Counted from the stretch's first letter, positions 6,801-15,590 are shown. The stretch is DNA of 21,250 bases from CAIZGX01 sp044371535 (GCA_044371535.1 JBILTL010000021.1:1-21250), one strand, 5' to 3'. Program-made: numbers and translations. Notes: generated from the letters alone by a model not told the origin.

Positions 6801-6808
6801 CACTTTTG
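6801..6808 (+). promoter_or_regulatory. Possible -7 box for the small gene and sbtA
   Basis: CACTTTTG matches the Bacteroidetes -7 consensus TAnnTTTG except for the first base. It lies 26 nt before the ATG at 6835 and downstream of the LysR dyad. No TTG at the expected -33 spacing is seen, which would fit an activator-dependent promoter. Confidence 0.35.
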
Positions 6809-6834
6809 CACCCGAAATAAAAATAATTTTCAAA

Positions 6835-7116
6835 ATGAAACAAGACGAGACTGTAGAACTCATTAACGGAGAATTCACCGCTGAGCAAGCAAAAGAGATC
6901 TTGACAAATGTTTTCACGACAAAAATTCAATTTCATCAAATGAAAAATTTCAGTTCACTTGAAAGATTCAGCAAAGAAGATGAAATAGCTATGGCGAGAC
7001 TTCCTGAGTTAAAAAGAGAACTCAAGCGCACCCTCGCTTTTCTTCAAACTCCCGAGTTTTCCAACAAGAAAATTCAAATCCATTCTGAAATTAAAATTTC
7101 AATTATTAACGACTGA
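6835..7116 (+). CDS. Small conserved-looking protein of unknown function before sbtA
   Basis: A 93-residue soluble, charged protein with no signal peptide or membrane helix. The N-terminal part (LINGEFTAEQAKEILTNVF, about 9-27) and middle part (RFSKEDEIAMARLPELKREL) look helical; the end (IQIHSEIKISI) looks like a beta strand. I do not recognise a named domain. The frame is open further upstream to an ATG at 6754, but that start would lie inside the LysR dyad and upstream of the possible -7 box, so ATG 6835 is preferred. It is 35 bp before sbtA on the same strand and probably co-transcribed. It is not an obvious PII-like SbtB, although it occupies a comparable position beside the transporter. 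Confidence 0.7.
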   Translation: MKQDETVELINGEFTAEQAKEILTNVFTTKIQFHQMKNFSSLERFSKEDEIAMARLPELKRELKRTLAFLQTPEFSNKKIQIHSEIKISIIND

Positions 7117-7151
7117 AAAGAAAATAAAATTTCACGAGTAAAGTAGACCCA

Positions 7152-8114
7152 ATGAATCTAAACCTACTCCTTGAAAATTTAACGAATCCCGCTTTACTGT
7201 TCTTTGCACTTGGTATCCTTGCTGTGCAGTTAAAAAGCGATCTTGTCATACCTGAGAACTCCGCTAAATTCATTTCACTCTACCTCTTATTCGCAATTGG
7301 ATTTAAAGGAGGACAAGAACTTTCACACGAACCGTTCACCTTTGAAGTAGGCACTTCAATGATTTTCGGAATTCTAATCTCTTTGTTAATTCCGACTTAC
7401 ACTTTTTTCCTTTTAAGAACAAAACTAAACGTGTTCGACGCCGGAGCTGTGGCAGCGGCTTATGGCTCTGTTAGCGCTGTGACTTTTGTAACAGCCGCTT
7501 CTTTTCTCGAAGCACAACAGATGAACTTCTCGGGACACATGGTTGCAGTAATGGCACTTATGGAATCTCCGGCAATTATTATGGGACTCGTGCTCATTTC
7601 AATTTTCAACACAAACAATACAGAGCGCATTCAGAAGAGAACTGCAATAAAACATTCCTTCACGAACGGAAGTGTTTTGCTTATACTCGGAAGTTTAATT
7701 ATTGGCTATCTCGCAAGTGCCAAGCAAGCCGAAGGTATAAAGCCCTTCACGAACGATCTATTCAAGGGGTTTCTTGCCATCTTCCTTCTTGACCTCGGAA
7801 TTACAAGTGGTAAAAAGCTAAAGTCATTCTTTTCACTGGGGTGGTTCCCTGTTGCATTTGCTGTGGCAATTCCTTTGCTCAACGGTTGCCTTGTTGCCTT
7901 TTTAAGCGATGGAATAATTGCCGATGTTTCGAACAGATTCATTTTCGCAGTACTCGCAGCTAGCGCCTCATACATTGCAGTGCCTGCAGCAATGAAAATT
8001 TCGGTCCCACAATCGAACCCGGGACTGCTCCTTCCAATGGCCCTCGCTATCACCTTCCCGATAAACATAACATTAGGAATGCCGCTCTATTTCCTGATTA
8101 TTCAAAATTCTTAA
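7152..8114 (+). CDS. sbtA: SbtA-family sodium-dependent bicarbonate transporter
   Basis: A 320-residue inner-membrane protein with about ten hydrophobic helices. Family features are LLFAIGFKGGQEL (45-57), AAYGSVSAVTFVTA (102-115), the mid-protein hydrophilic loop (about 152-170), SASYIAVPAAMK (271-282) followed by SNPGLLLPMALAITFPINI (288-306). These correspond to the two inverted halves of the SbtA (DUF897) family, sodium/bicarbonate symporters first known from cyanobacterial carbon-concentrating systems. In a heterotroph with proteorhodopsin, bicarbonate would feed anaplerotic carboxylation; that role is inference. The gene follows a small unknown gene and is under a divergent LysR regulator. 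No sbtB (PII-like) gene is adjacent. It ends 10 bp before the convergent end of ung. Confidence 0.9.
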   Translation: MNLNLLLENLTNPALLFFALGILAVQLKSDLVIPENSAKFISLYLLFAIGFKGGQELSHEPFTFEVGTSMIFGILISLLIPTYTFFLLRTKLNVFDAGAVAAAYGSVSAVTFVTAASFLEAQQMNFSGHMVAVMALMESPAIIMGLVLISIFNTNNTERIQKRTAIKHSFTNGSVLLILGSLIIGYLASAKQAEGIKPFTNDLFKGFLAIFLLDLGITSGKKLKSFFSLGWFPVAFAVAIPLLNGCLVAFLSDGIIADVSNRFIFAVLAASASYIAVPAAMKISVPQSNPGLLLPMALAITFPINITLGMPLYFLIIQNS

Positions 8115-8124
8115 AGCGAATCTA

Positions 8125-8790
8125 TTACCACTGAATCTCCTCTTCTCCCCATTCCTTCAACTTCGCGTTAATCTTCGAAAAAGGTTTCGACCCGAAAAAA
8201 CCTCGATAGGACGAAAGCGGCGAAGGGTGAGCACTTTCAATAACGGCGTGCTTCGACAAGTCAATTAAACTCTTTTTCTTCCGTGCATAATCTCCCCACA
8301 AGACAAAAACGACATGCTCGTTTTCTTTCGAAATAAATGAAATAACCGAGTTCGTAAATTCTTCCCAGCCCCATTTGGAATGACTTCCAGCCTTTTCTTT
8401 TCCCACTGTTAAAACACTATTCAAAAGAAAGACGCCTTGGTTAGCCCATGAAGTTAAATCTGTTGACCTTGTCAAATCGATTCCGTATTCACTTTCCAAT
8501 TCCTTGAAGATATTCCGAAGAGAGGGCGGGGTCTTTATTCCTTGACGAACGCTAAAAGCCAATCCATTCGCCTCACCTGCTCCATGATATGGATCTTGCC
8601 CCAGTATTACAGCTTTGACTTCTTTTGGAGCGCACAAAGCAAAGACTTCAAAGATTTTTTCTTTGGGTGGAAAACAAATCGAGGAAGCATAGGCTTCCTC
8701 GATTTTCTTTTCCAATAAAAATAAATATTCCTTTCTCGCTTCCTCACGAAGCAATTCGCTCCACGCTTTCGGAAAAGATTCAAATAACAT
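8125..8790 (-). CDS. ung: Uracil-DNA glycosylase, family 1
   Basis: A 221-residue enzyme that removes uracil from DNA in base-excision repair. The water-activating motif GQDPYHG is at 64-70 with catalytic D66. The uracil-binding region contains FLLNSVLTV (121-129), and the second active-site motif HPSPLSSYRGFFGSKPFS is at 188-205 with H188. Length and motif order are typical of bacterial Ung. Its ATG overlaps the TAA of the upstream protease gene by one base (TAATG), so both are probably read from one mRNA despite unrelated roles. It is convergent with sbtA. Confidence 0.97.
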   Translation of the reverse strand: MLFESFPKAWSELLREEARKEYLFLLEKKIEEAYASSICFPPKEKIFEVFALCAPKEVKAVILGQDPYHGAGEANGLAFSVRQGIKTPPSLRNIFKELESEYGIDLTRSTDLTSWANQGVFLLNSVLTVGKEKAGSHSKWGWEEFTNSVISFISKENEHVVFVLWGDYARKKKSLIDLSKHAVIESAHPSPLSSYRGFFGSKPFSKINAKLKEWGEEEIQW

Positions 8791-10451
8791 TACAACTTCA
8801 CAAATTTCTTGTTGAAGGAAGAACCGTCTTTCTTCACCACTTGAATGAAATACATTCCGCTTGCAAAGTTACTTGCAGAAATAATGGTTGAAGACGCATT
8901 CAAATTCATGATTTCAACCAATCTACCATCTTGCGTATACACTCGAACTTCTTTCAACAAATCGAATCGTGGACAGGTCAAGGTAAAGCTATCCTCAACG
9001 CGTGTTGGGAAGATAGTTAATTCTTGAAACGAAACGCTCTCTTCAACTCCAACAACTCCGAAGCATGGTTGAAGTGCAGCTGTTCCTGGATAAGACCCAT
9101 CAACAACCAGTAGTCCTGTTCCAGCAGCATCCAACCAATCCACTAAATCTTCATTAGCAGGATTCGGATTGCTTGTAAAGTGCTTGTCCATTTTACCATA
9201 ATAATCTGGCGCAGTTGGTGCGTCACAGAAAGAACCACCTCCCGTTAGTGTTCCGATAATTTGATGGTCCTTGTTAAACAGCGGCGATCCCGAAGATCCT
9301 CCTTCTGTTACACCCCAATTGGTTACTGTTTGAATCCAGTTTACTTTCCAATGGTGTCCAGAGGTCTGCCATGTTCCTGTTGAAACAGTTCCCGCAGTAG
9401 AAATCTTTTTTACATCTCCCGCTGGATGATGAATGCAAATTGCTTTCCAACCTGAAGCAGACGATGTTGGAGCAGTTGTATTTGCATTCCAACCAGCATA
9501 ATAAACAGACCAAGTTGCAGGTATTGCTTGTGTCATTTCCAACAAACAAAAATCACTTCCTGAAGCTCCTCCACCATCGTTAGAATCTGCCAAACGAACA
9601 GTTCCGGTCTTTTGCTGTGCGGAAGCACTGATGCCCGTTCCGCAAGCGCTCTTCTGATAATTAAAGCGAACGACAACACTTCCGAAATTCGCAGTTGTTG
9701 AAGTTTCTGTGCAGTGCATCGCAGTTAGGATAAACTTTCTGCAGTCATAAGACGTATTATTCACAAGGGTTCCTGAACACAAACCAACTCCATCAGAAGA
9801 AGGAATACTTAATTTCACAACGGATTTCATATCGTCAGCCCACTCATCACCCTCCGGACATTTAATATCTACTTCGCAAGGATCTGAAGCTCGCTCGAAT
9901 CTATCATCATGCACAAATCTGAAGTAATGACCAAAACCGCTGATGTTTAATACAGGTTGTTCCATAACCTCGAAAGGTTGATAATACTCCAATACTAAAT
10001 CATCGCCAAAAACCTCTGGTGTTCTGTATAAACCTGACTCTGAATTTTCCTCACTATTGTATGGTCCAACGAACCACTCGCGATCTGCAGTGTAAGCATA
10101 CAACTGAGTTCCTTCAGGTAAATACAGTTGCTTAAAAAATACATCCATGCTCAAAGCGCCTGGACTGTGCACACGCAACTGCCACATCTTATCTCCATTC
10201 GGGAAATAAGTCCACTCCCCGTCTGTAATCGCGTTCATCGGATACTCGATAATCTTCCCATAGATCGGAAGCGTTCCGTTTTTATCAGATTTATCAGCCA
10301 TCGCCCACAACTCCTCACTGGTCAAGTTCGCAACTTGAATGCGCTCAACACGAGAATTGAACGAATCATTGGACTCTCTGAATCCTGCTGGCTCCTGAGC
10401 CATCACTTGCAGCGACAACAATAGTGCTGCTAAAAAGTATAGTTTTTTCAT
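8790..10451 (-). CDS. Secreted trypsin-like serine protease with T9SS sorting domain
   Basis: A 553-residue exported protease. The start is taken at ATG 10451, which gives a clean signal peptide (MKKLYFLAALLLSLQVMAQ); the frame opens 7 codons further upstream but those would spoil the signal. Residues about 20-195 form a pro-region or beta-rich domain. The S1-type catalytic domain (about 205-445) has the triad H246 in LTAMHC, D300 in SDFCLLE and S387 in GGSSGSPLF. The general pattern resembles lysyl-endopeptidase-like proteases. The last roughly 75 residues (LTIFPTRVEDSFTL, VRVYTQDGRLVEI, SGMYFIQV and KKFVKL) are a type A type IX secretion sorting domain, so the enzyme should cross the outer membrane and be surface-held or released. 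Cysteine content suggests disulfides. Substrate is unknown. Confidence 0.92.
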   Translation of the reverse strand: MKKLYFLAALLLSLQVMAQEPAGFRESNDSFNSRVERIQVANLTSEELWAMADKSDKNGTLPIYGKIIEYPMNAITDGEWTYFPNGDKMWQLRVHSPGALSMDVFFKQLYLPEGTQLYAYTADREWFVGPYNSEENSESGLYRTPEVFGDDLVLEYYQPFEVMEQPVLNISGFGHYFRFVHDDRFERASDPCEVDIKCPEGDEWADDMKSVVKLSIPSSDGVGLCSGTLVNNTSYDCRKFILTAMHCTETSTTANFGSVVVRFNYQKSACGTGISASAQQKTGTVRLADSNDGGGASGSDFCLLEMTQAIPATWSVYYAGWNANTTAPTSSASGWKAICIHHPAGDVKKISTAGTVSTGTWQTSGHHWKVNWIQTVTNWGVTEGGSSGSPLFNKDHQIIGTLTGGGSFCDAPTAPDYYGKMDKHFTSNPNPANEDLVDWLDAAGTGLLVVDGSYPGTAALQPCFGVVGVEESVSFQELTIFPTRVEDSFTLTCPRFDLLKEVRVYTQDGRLVEIMNLNASSTIISASNFASGMYFIQVVKKDGSSFNKKFVKL

Positions 10452-10459
10452 TTTGCAGA

Positions 10460-10489
10460 TTTGAGGTGGCAATATAGTCAGTATTTTTG
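10460..10489 (+). promoter_or_regulatory. Bacteroidetes-type promoter before the LptF/LptG gene
   Basis: TTTG at 10460-10463 and TATTTTTG at 10482-10489, separated by 18 bp, match both elements of the Bacteroidetes consensus (TTTG at -33, TAnnTTTG at -7). The -7 box ends only 5 nt before the assigned TTG start codon at 10495, so the transcript probably starts at or next to the start codon. Confidence 0.65.
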
Positions 10490-10494
10490 CTTCC

Positions 10495-11892
10495 TTGACT
10501 CTGTTCCCTAAAATATCACGTCTACTGCTGAAGGCCTATATTGGTCCATTCATCATCACCTTTTTGATTGCCATGTTCATTTTTGAAATGCAATTCATTT
10601 GGGTGTACTTAGACGATTTAGTTGGAAAGGGAATTGACCCTTTTACCATTTTGCAACTGCTCGTATATGCAAGTGCGCGAATCGTGAATATGGCTCTGCC
10701 TTTGGCAATTCTAATGTCAAGTATCATGACCTTCGGAACGCTTGCCGAAAACTATGAACTCACGGCCATGAAGAGCGCAGGTATGTCTTTAAGTAGAATA
10801 CTTCGTCCACTCGTGGTATTCATGTGCGGATTATCAATCTTCTCATTCGTGTTCGCGAACAATGCTTGGCCAATTGCTAACCTGAAATTTCGAACACTTC
10901 TTTACAGTATTGTTCAACAACGTCCAACCCTGAATCTTGAAAGTGGCGTTTTCTATAATGGAATTGAAGGAATCAGTATTCGGGTAATGGATAAAAACAT
11001 AGATACCGGAGTTCTCAAAGATGTCCTCATATATGACCACCGCAATCAAAATTTAGGAAACCGCACTGTTATTCGCGCGCAAGAGGGAAACATGAGTGAA
11101 ACAGAAGACAAACGCTTCCTCATTTTGACCCTTAAAAATGGTGTTACTTACGAAGAAAAAGAAGAAAACAACAGACCAAAGAAAGGGGCTATGCAACCCC
11201 AGAAACCAGAAAAACATATGCCGTTGGTTGCTGGTAATTTTGAGACAATGGTTCTTCGTCTTGACTTAAGTTCCTTCATCTTTCAGAAAAATGACGAGGA
11301 GGTTTTTCGGAACTCATTTGAAATGATGACCACGGCCCAACTCGACCAAAGCATTGACAGTCTTGAATTACAGCGCGACAGTTTAGTAAAAGCTATTCAA
11401 GTTTTTCAAGCCAACAATCAAAACAAAAGTACAGACCCAAGCGCTCCTTCTGTAACCAATTCAAAAAATGTAGCCCTCGACAATAACGCCAAACAAGCGA
11501 AAACACTCGAGGGTATGAATGAAGAGTTGCTTAATCGAAACAAGTTCATTAACCGTCACAAAATTGAATGGCACCGAAAATTCACGCTTGCTTTTTCGTG
11601 CATTATTCTATTTTTCATTGGAGCTCCGCTTGGAGCAATCATTCGAAAGGGAGGTCTTGGCTGGCCAACTATTCTTGCCCTTGGCATTTTCATTCTCTTT
11701 GAAATGCTGACTATAGCCGGAGAAAAAATGACCAAGAGTAATATTCTTGAACCTCACATTGGCATGTGGCTCGCTACATTTGTAACCGTGCCAATGGCAG
11801 TTTTCATCACATACAGAGCACGAATGGAAGGAAAATGGCAATGGAACATTTTCAAGAAGAAAGAAAAGAAAACCAAATCTGAAAAGGCATGA
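10495..11892 (+). CDS. LptF/LptG-family lipopolysaccharide export permease
   Basis: A 465-residue inner-membrane protein of the YjgP/YjgQ (LptF/LptG) family, the permease part of the ABC system that extracts lipopolysaccharide toward the outer membrane. Three N-terminal helices (about 15-37, 50-72, 98-120) and three C-terminal helices (about 358-378, 386-408, 425-446) flank a large periplasmic beta-jellyroll region. A polar, coiled-coil-prone stretch (about 283-345) lies before the fourth helix. Family-typical sequences are YLDDLVGKG (38-46) and AENYELTAMKSAGMS (83-97). The start is a TTG (10495), since there is an in-frame stop just upstream and the next ATG would cut into helix 1. It is the first gene of an overlapping run with two glycosyltransferases. 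LptF and LptG cannot be told apart here. Confidence 0.88.
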   Translation: MTLFPKISRLLLKAYIGPFIITFLIAMFIFEMQFIWVYLDDLVGKGIDPFTILQLLVYASARIVNMALPLAILMSSIMTFGTLAENYELTAMKSAGMSLSRILRPLVVFMCGLSIFSFVFANNAWPIANLKFRTLLYSIVQQRPTLNLESGVFYNGIEGISIRVMDKNIDTGVLKDVLIYDHRNQNLGNRTVIRAQEGNMSETEDKRFLILTLKNGVTYEEKEENNRPKKGAMQPQKPEKHMPLVAGNFETMVLRLDLSSFIFQKNDEEVFRNSFEMMTTAQLDQSIDSLELQRDSLVKAIQVFQANNQNKSTDPSAPSVTNSKNVALDNNAKQAKTLEGMNEELLNRNKFINRHKIEWHRKFTLAFSCIILFFIGAPLGAIIRKGGLGWPTILALGIFILFEMLTIAGEKMTKSNILEPHIGMWLATFVTVPMAVFITYRARMEGKWQWNIFKKKEKKTKSEKA

Positions 11893-13079
11893 AGTTTCTT
11901 CAGATTTGTCAAAAACCTCCACTCCCATTAACAGACGGCGGTTGCATTGCTTTTCATGCCCTCACAACAGGATTACTTCAAGCGGGTCATAGCGTCAAAG
12001 TATTCACACTCTTCACAGACAAGCATGACTTTCTTCCCGAAACTATGCCCGAAGAGTACTTACAGAAAACAGACATTGAAGGCGTATATGTAGACACAAA
12101 CATGAACATCGTAGATGTCTACTGCAACTTCATGACGCGTGACCCCTATAACCTCAGTCGTTTTTTTTCTGTAGATGTAGATATTCGTTTAACGCGTTTA
12201 CTTCAAAAAGAAAAATACGACTGCATCATTCTCGAAAGTATTTTCACCACTCCGTATCTGCCAACTATTCGCAGAAATGTGAACACGAAAGTCATACTTC
12301 GATCACACAATGTAGAACATCAAATTTGGAATAAGCTTGCCGTTGGAGAAAAGAATTTCTTTAAACGCGTTTACCTCGCTTACCTAAGCAAAAAATTATA
12401 CAAAGCAGAAATAGAAGCTTGGCGCAGCGTAGATGGAGTCGCATGCATTAGCTACGACGACCTTCAGTTTACGCGAGCACTTTCGCAAAAGCCTTCCTAC
12501 CTTTTGCCTGTGGCAATGGCGGTTCAAGAACCCGTTGAAATGAAGGGCAACGAACTTAAAGTTTATCACATTGGCTCAATGGATTGGATGCCCAATTTGG
12601 AAGCTATCAATGGATTCATTGAAAACACCCTTCCAACCGTATTAAAAGAATTCCCATCATTTGAATTTCACATTGCCGGAAGGAAAATGCCCGCTAATCT
12701 TCACGATAAAAAAATACCGGGCATTGTTTCTTGGGGAGAAGTTGAAAGTGCTGAAGCATTCGCTCGAAACTTTCAAATTATGCTTGTACCCCTGCAATCT
12801 GGATCAGGTATTCGAATTAAAATTCTAGAGGCATTTGCCATGGGCATTGCCGTTATTTCAACAGAACAAGGAATACGCGGATTAGATGTCGACGATCGAA
12901 AAGAATACTACCGCGCAGAAACACCCGAGCAATGGGTCGAAGCCTTACGTGCCTTGCAAAATCCAAAAGAACGCGAACGCATAGGAAAGAATGCCCAGCA
13001 TTTCATGGAAGAGTCTTACAGCAATTCAAAAATTGTTCAGCCTTTGGTTCAATTCATTAAATCGCTTCCAAAAAGATGA
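11889..13079 (+). CDS. GT4-type glycosyltransferase
   Basis: A 396-residue cytosolic glycosyltransferase with a two-domain GT-B fold. The N-terminal acceptor domain begins LQICQKPPLPLTDGGCIAFH with a glycine-rich loop and includes SHNVEH (139-144). The C-terminal nucleotide-sugar domain (about 220-390) has HIGSMDWMPN (227-236), HIAGRKMP (261-268) and the catalytic-glutamate signature SGSGIRIKILEAFAMG (304-319) with E314. The donor and acceptor sugars cannot be told from sequence. It overlaps the LptF/LptG-family gene by ATGA and the next glycosyltransferase likewise, which suggests coupled synthesis and a role in LPS or surface polysaccharide assembly. Confidence 0.9.
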   Translation: MKFLQICQKPPLPLTDGGCIAFHALTTGLLQAGHSVKVFTLFTDKHDFLPETMPEEYLQKTDIEGVYVDTNMNIVDVYCNFMTRDPYNLSRFFSVDVDIRLTRLLQKEKYDCIILESIFTTPYLPTIRRNVNTKVILRSHNVEHQIWNKLAVGEKNFFKRVYLAYLSKKLYKAEIEAWRSVDGVACISYDDLQFTRALSQKPSYLLPVAMAVQEPVEMKGNELKVYHIGSMDWMPNLEAINGFIENTLPTVLKEFPSFEFHIAGRKMPANLHDKKIPGIVSWGEVESAEAFARNFQIMLVPLQSGSGIRIKILEAFAMGIAVISTEQGIRGLDVDDRKEYYRAETPEQWVEALRALQNPKERERIGKNAQHFMEESYSNSKIVQPLVQFIKSLPKR

Positions 13080-14239
13080 AACTCGTAGTGCTCACTTCGC
13101 GCATTCCGTATCCATTGGAAAAGGGAGACAAACTCCGCATCTTCCACCAGATAAAACATCTTGCGAAATCACATGAGATTTGTCTTATTTGCCTGAATGA
13201 AAATTCAAAGGAAATAGATACATCTGTGCTTCAAGAGTTGGTTGCCGAATTACACATTGTACCTCTAGCAAAATGGAAAGTCCCCTTTCGATTATTCTTC
13301 GCGCTCTTCCATAACTTGCCTTTTCAAGTCGAGTATTTCTTTGAGAGAAAAAACAAAAAAAAGGTTGAAGCGATCATTCAACAATTTCAACCCGATCATA
13401 TCTATTGTCAGCTCATTCGCACATCTGAATATGTGAAAGATCTTTTTCAATTCGATAAAACGATAGATTACATGGATGCCTTCAGCGCTGCAGCCATGAG
13501 AAGAGCTCAGACTGAAAAAGGACTTAAAAAATTATTTTGGAAAATTGAAAATGATCGTGTAAAAAAGTATGAACGAAGTATCTACGACTATTTCAATCAC
13601 CATTCAATCATTACAGAGCAAGATCGAAAACTTCTCGCTATTCCTTCCAACAAAAATATTTCTATTGTCCCCAACGGTGTTGACACAACATATTTCAAAA
13701 ACAACCACAGTTCCAAAAAGCACGATATAGTATTTGCTGGAAATATGAATTATCCGCCGAACATTGCCGCTGCTATTTTTCTTGTGGAAGAAATTCTACC
13801 CAAATTGCTCGATCAATTTCCACACTTAAAATTGCTCATTGCTGGTGCTAACCCATCAGCTGAAGTGCAAAATTTAGCCGGCGAGAATGTTACTGTTTCA
13901 GGTTGGATGAATGACATACGCGAAGCCTACTGCGAATCTCGCATTTTCGTGGCTCCAATGTTTATTGGAGCTGGCATGCAAAACAAAATATTGGAAGCCA
14001 TGTCGTGCGAACTTCCTGTTATTACTACCACGCTTGCATCAGAGGCATTCAAAGAAAAAAACAATTCCAATATCCTCGATGCAAATTCTAGTTTTGAATT
14101 CGCAAAAGCCATTCAATACTATTTGTTGAATGAAACAGCACAGGTCGCAGATGGAAAGAAGAATAGAATTTATGTGGAAGAAAAATACAGTTGGAAAATC
14201 AGCAATCAAAAATTAGAGCAATGCATTTCAAATCAATAA
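13076..14239 (+). CDS. GT4-type glycosyltransferase
   Basis: A 387-residue glycosyltransferase with the GT-B layout. The N-terminal domain starts MKLVVLTSRIPYPLEKGDKL, with RIPYP-x-GDK typical of a subgroup of surface-polysaccharide glycosyltransferases. PNGVD (199-203) marks the linker, FAGNMNYPPN (220-229) the C-terminal domain, and GAGMQNKILEAMSCELPVI (298-316) the catalytic glutamate E307. It is a distant paralogue of the preceding glycosyltransferase, overlapping it by ATGA, so the pair probably adds successive sugars to one glycan. The end overlaps the start of the PhoD-like gene by 19 bp. Confidence 0.9.
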   Translation: MKLVVLTSRIPYPLEKGDKLRIFHQIKHLAKSHEICLICLNENSKEIDTSVLQELVAELHIVPLAKWKVPFRLFFALFHNLPFQVEYFFERKNKKKVEAIIQQFQPDHIYCQLIRTSEYVKDLFQFDKTIDYMDAFSAAAMRRAQTEKGLKKLFWKIENDRVKKYERSIYDYFNHHSIITEQDRKLLAIPSNKNISIVPNGVDTTYFKNNHSSKKHDIVFAGNMNYPPNIAAAIFLVEEILPKLLDQFPHLKLLIAGANPSAEVQNLAGENVTVSGWMNDIREAYCESRIFVAPMFIGAGMQNKILEAMSCELPVITTTLASEAFKEKNNSNILDANSSFEFAKAIQYYLLNETAQVADGKKNRIYVEEKYSWKISNQKLEQCISNQ

Positions 14240-15519
14240 TAGCCTTCTTCATTTGCTTCGCAGCGTTGCAAATTTCCGGACAATCAGAAATCGTCATGCT
14301 CGGACATGTGGGGCAACGCAATGCTGAAATCTGGGTACATTGGCCGAATGAAGGCGAGAACGTTTCACTTCAATATTCAAATCTTAATTTGAATGGCGGT
14401 GAGATTTCATTTTCTGTTTCGAAAGAAAATCACCTCAACAATAAGATCATACTCTCTTCGCTTCAGCCGAACACGACATACACGTTCTTCCTAAAAAGCA
14501 AAAGTTTTCAAACGAAAATTTACGAATTCACCACGCAAGAACTTTGGCAATGGCGAAAAGACGCTCCTGATTTTTCCATCGCATTTGGAAGTTGTGCTTA
14601 TGTGAACGACACTGAATTCGATAGACCTGGAAAACCATATGGACAATCAGACTCTATATTCAATATCATTTCTGCGTTGAAGCCTAACGCCATGATTTGG
14701 GGTGGAGATAACATCTACTTGCGCGAAGGTGACTTCGAAACACAGACCAACATGGTGAATCGATACATTAAAGCACGAGAGGTTCCATCCATTCAAAAAT
14801 TGCTTTCCACTTGTCCGCAATACGCCGTGTGGGACGATCACGACTTTGGTCCTAACGACAGTCACTCTTCCTTTCAATATAAAAAAGAGAGTTTATCCGC
14901 TTTCAAAGAGATGTGGGGAAATTCTAACTATGGGTTTTCAAACAATGAAAACAACTGCATTACGGGTAAAGTAACTCTTAACGATGTAGATCTTTATCTG
15001 CTCGATAACAGAAGTTTTCGCATTCCTCCGGGAACTGTAGGTATAACACCGCAAATGTTGGGAAAAGAACAAATCAACTGGCTCATTCAAGATCTAAAAA
15101 CAAGTAAAGCCTCATTCAAATTGGTGGCTATCGGAAGCCAGGTTCTTTCTAGTGTGGCCGATTTTGAAAACTACGCGAACTACCAAGAAGAACGAGATTA
15201 CTTGTTGAAAGAGATCGCAGAAAATAAAATCAAGAATGTAATTTTTCTTACGGGTGACCGTCACTTTGCAGAACTTTCTCAAATGACTCTTGCCAACAAT
15301 ATTCGAGTTCTTGACATCACCTCTTCCCCACTAACAAGCAAGCCCTATGGCAACAGCAAAGAGGTCAATTCAAATCGAGTTGAAGGAACTTTTGTTGGTG
15401 AGCAGAACTTCGCGCACATCTCATTTAATGGCTCAGGAAAAGAAAGAACAATGAGTATTGATCTAATCAATAAAACCGGAAAATCGTGTTGGAAAAAATC
15501 CTACTCGATAGAGAAGTAA
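14221..15519 (+). CDS. PhoD-like metallophosphatase, exported
   Basis: A 432-residue protein. ATG 14221 is chosen over the upstream in-frame ATG at 14191 because it gives a signal peptide (about 1-21, ending ISGQ). After a fibronectin-like N-terminal domain (about 22-110) comes the PhoD-type calcineurin-like phosphatase domain with metal-binding motifs GSCAY (123-127), GGDNIY (161-166), WDDHDFGPND (204-213) and GDRHFAE (345-351). All motif residues are in place, so an active periplasmic or surface phosphatase/phosphodiesterase is expected; Bacillus and cyanobacterial PhoD act on phosphodiesters and monoesters to gain phosphate. The 19-bp overlap with the glycosyltransferase gene suggests it belongs to that operon and could act on a surface glycan or teichoic-like polymer, but that is inference. 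Confidence 0.88.
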   Translation: MHFKSIIAFFICFAALQISGQSEIVMLGHVGQRNAEIWVHWPNEGENVSLQYSNLNLNGGEISFSVSKENHLNNKIILSSLQPNTTYTFFLKSKSFQTKIYEFTTQELWQWRKDAPDFSIAFGSCAYVNDTEFDRPGKPYGQSDSIFNIISALKPNAMIWGGDNIYLREGDFETQTNMVNRYIKAREVPSIQKLLSTCPQYAVWDDHDFGPNDSHSSFQYKKESLSAFKEMWGNSNYGFSNNENNCITGKVTLNDVDLYLLDNRSFRIPPGTVGITPQMLGKEQINWLIQDLKTSKASFKLVAIGSQVLSSVADFENYANYQEERDYLLKEIAENKIKNVIFLTGDRHFAELSQMTLANNIRVLDITSSPLTSKPYGNSKEVNSNRVEGTFVGEQNFAHISFNGSGKERTMSIDLINKTGKSCWKKSYSIEK

Positions 15520-15535
15520 AAAACTTAATTCTTTA

Positions 15536-15569
15536 TTTGCGAATTGTTTAGTTGGATTTCGTATCTTTA
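15536..15569 (+). promoter_or_regulatory. Likely promoter of the AHSA1/START gene
   Basis: TATCTTTA at 15562-15569 is one base from the TAnnTTTG consensus, with TTTG at 15536-15539, 22 bp upstream. It lies 21 nt before the ATG at 15591 and overlaps the alternative upstream TTG start, which it therefore makes unlikely. Confidence 0.45.
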
Positions 15570-15590
15570 AAACACCTATACAAGTTTTAT

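Noticed and set aside
6754..6834. Upstream ATG at 6754 as start of the small gene before sbtA
   Set aside because: It would place the start within the LysR dyad and add a lysine/asparagine-rich tail; ATG 6835 leaves room for a promoter.
7706..8068. 120-codon minus-strand open frame inside sbtA
   Set aside because: Mirrors the helix-rich coding strand of sbtA; no independent support.
14191..14220. ATG at 14191 as start of the PhoD-like protein
   Set aside because: The ten extra residues precede and disrupt a clean signal peptide starting at ATG 14221.
15552..15590. TTG at 15552 as start of the AHSA1/START protein
   Set aside because: Family proteins begin at the MSKI sequence (15591), and a promoter-like box lies after the TTG.
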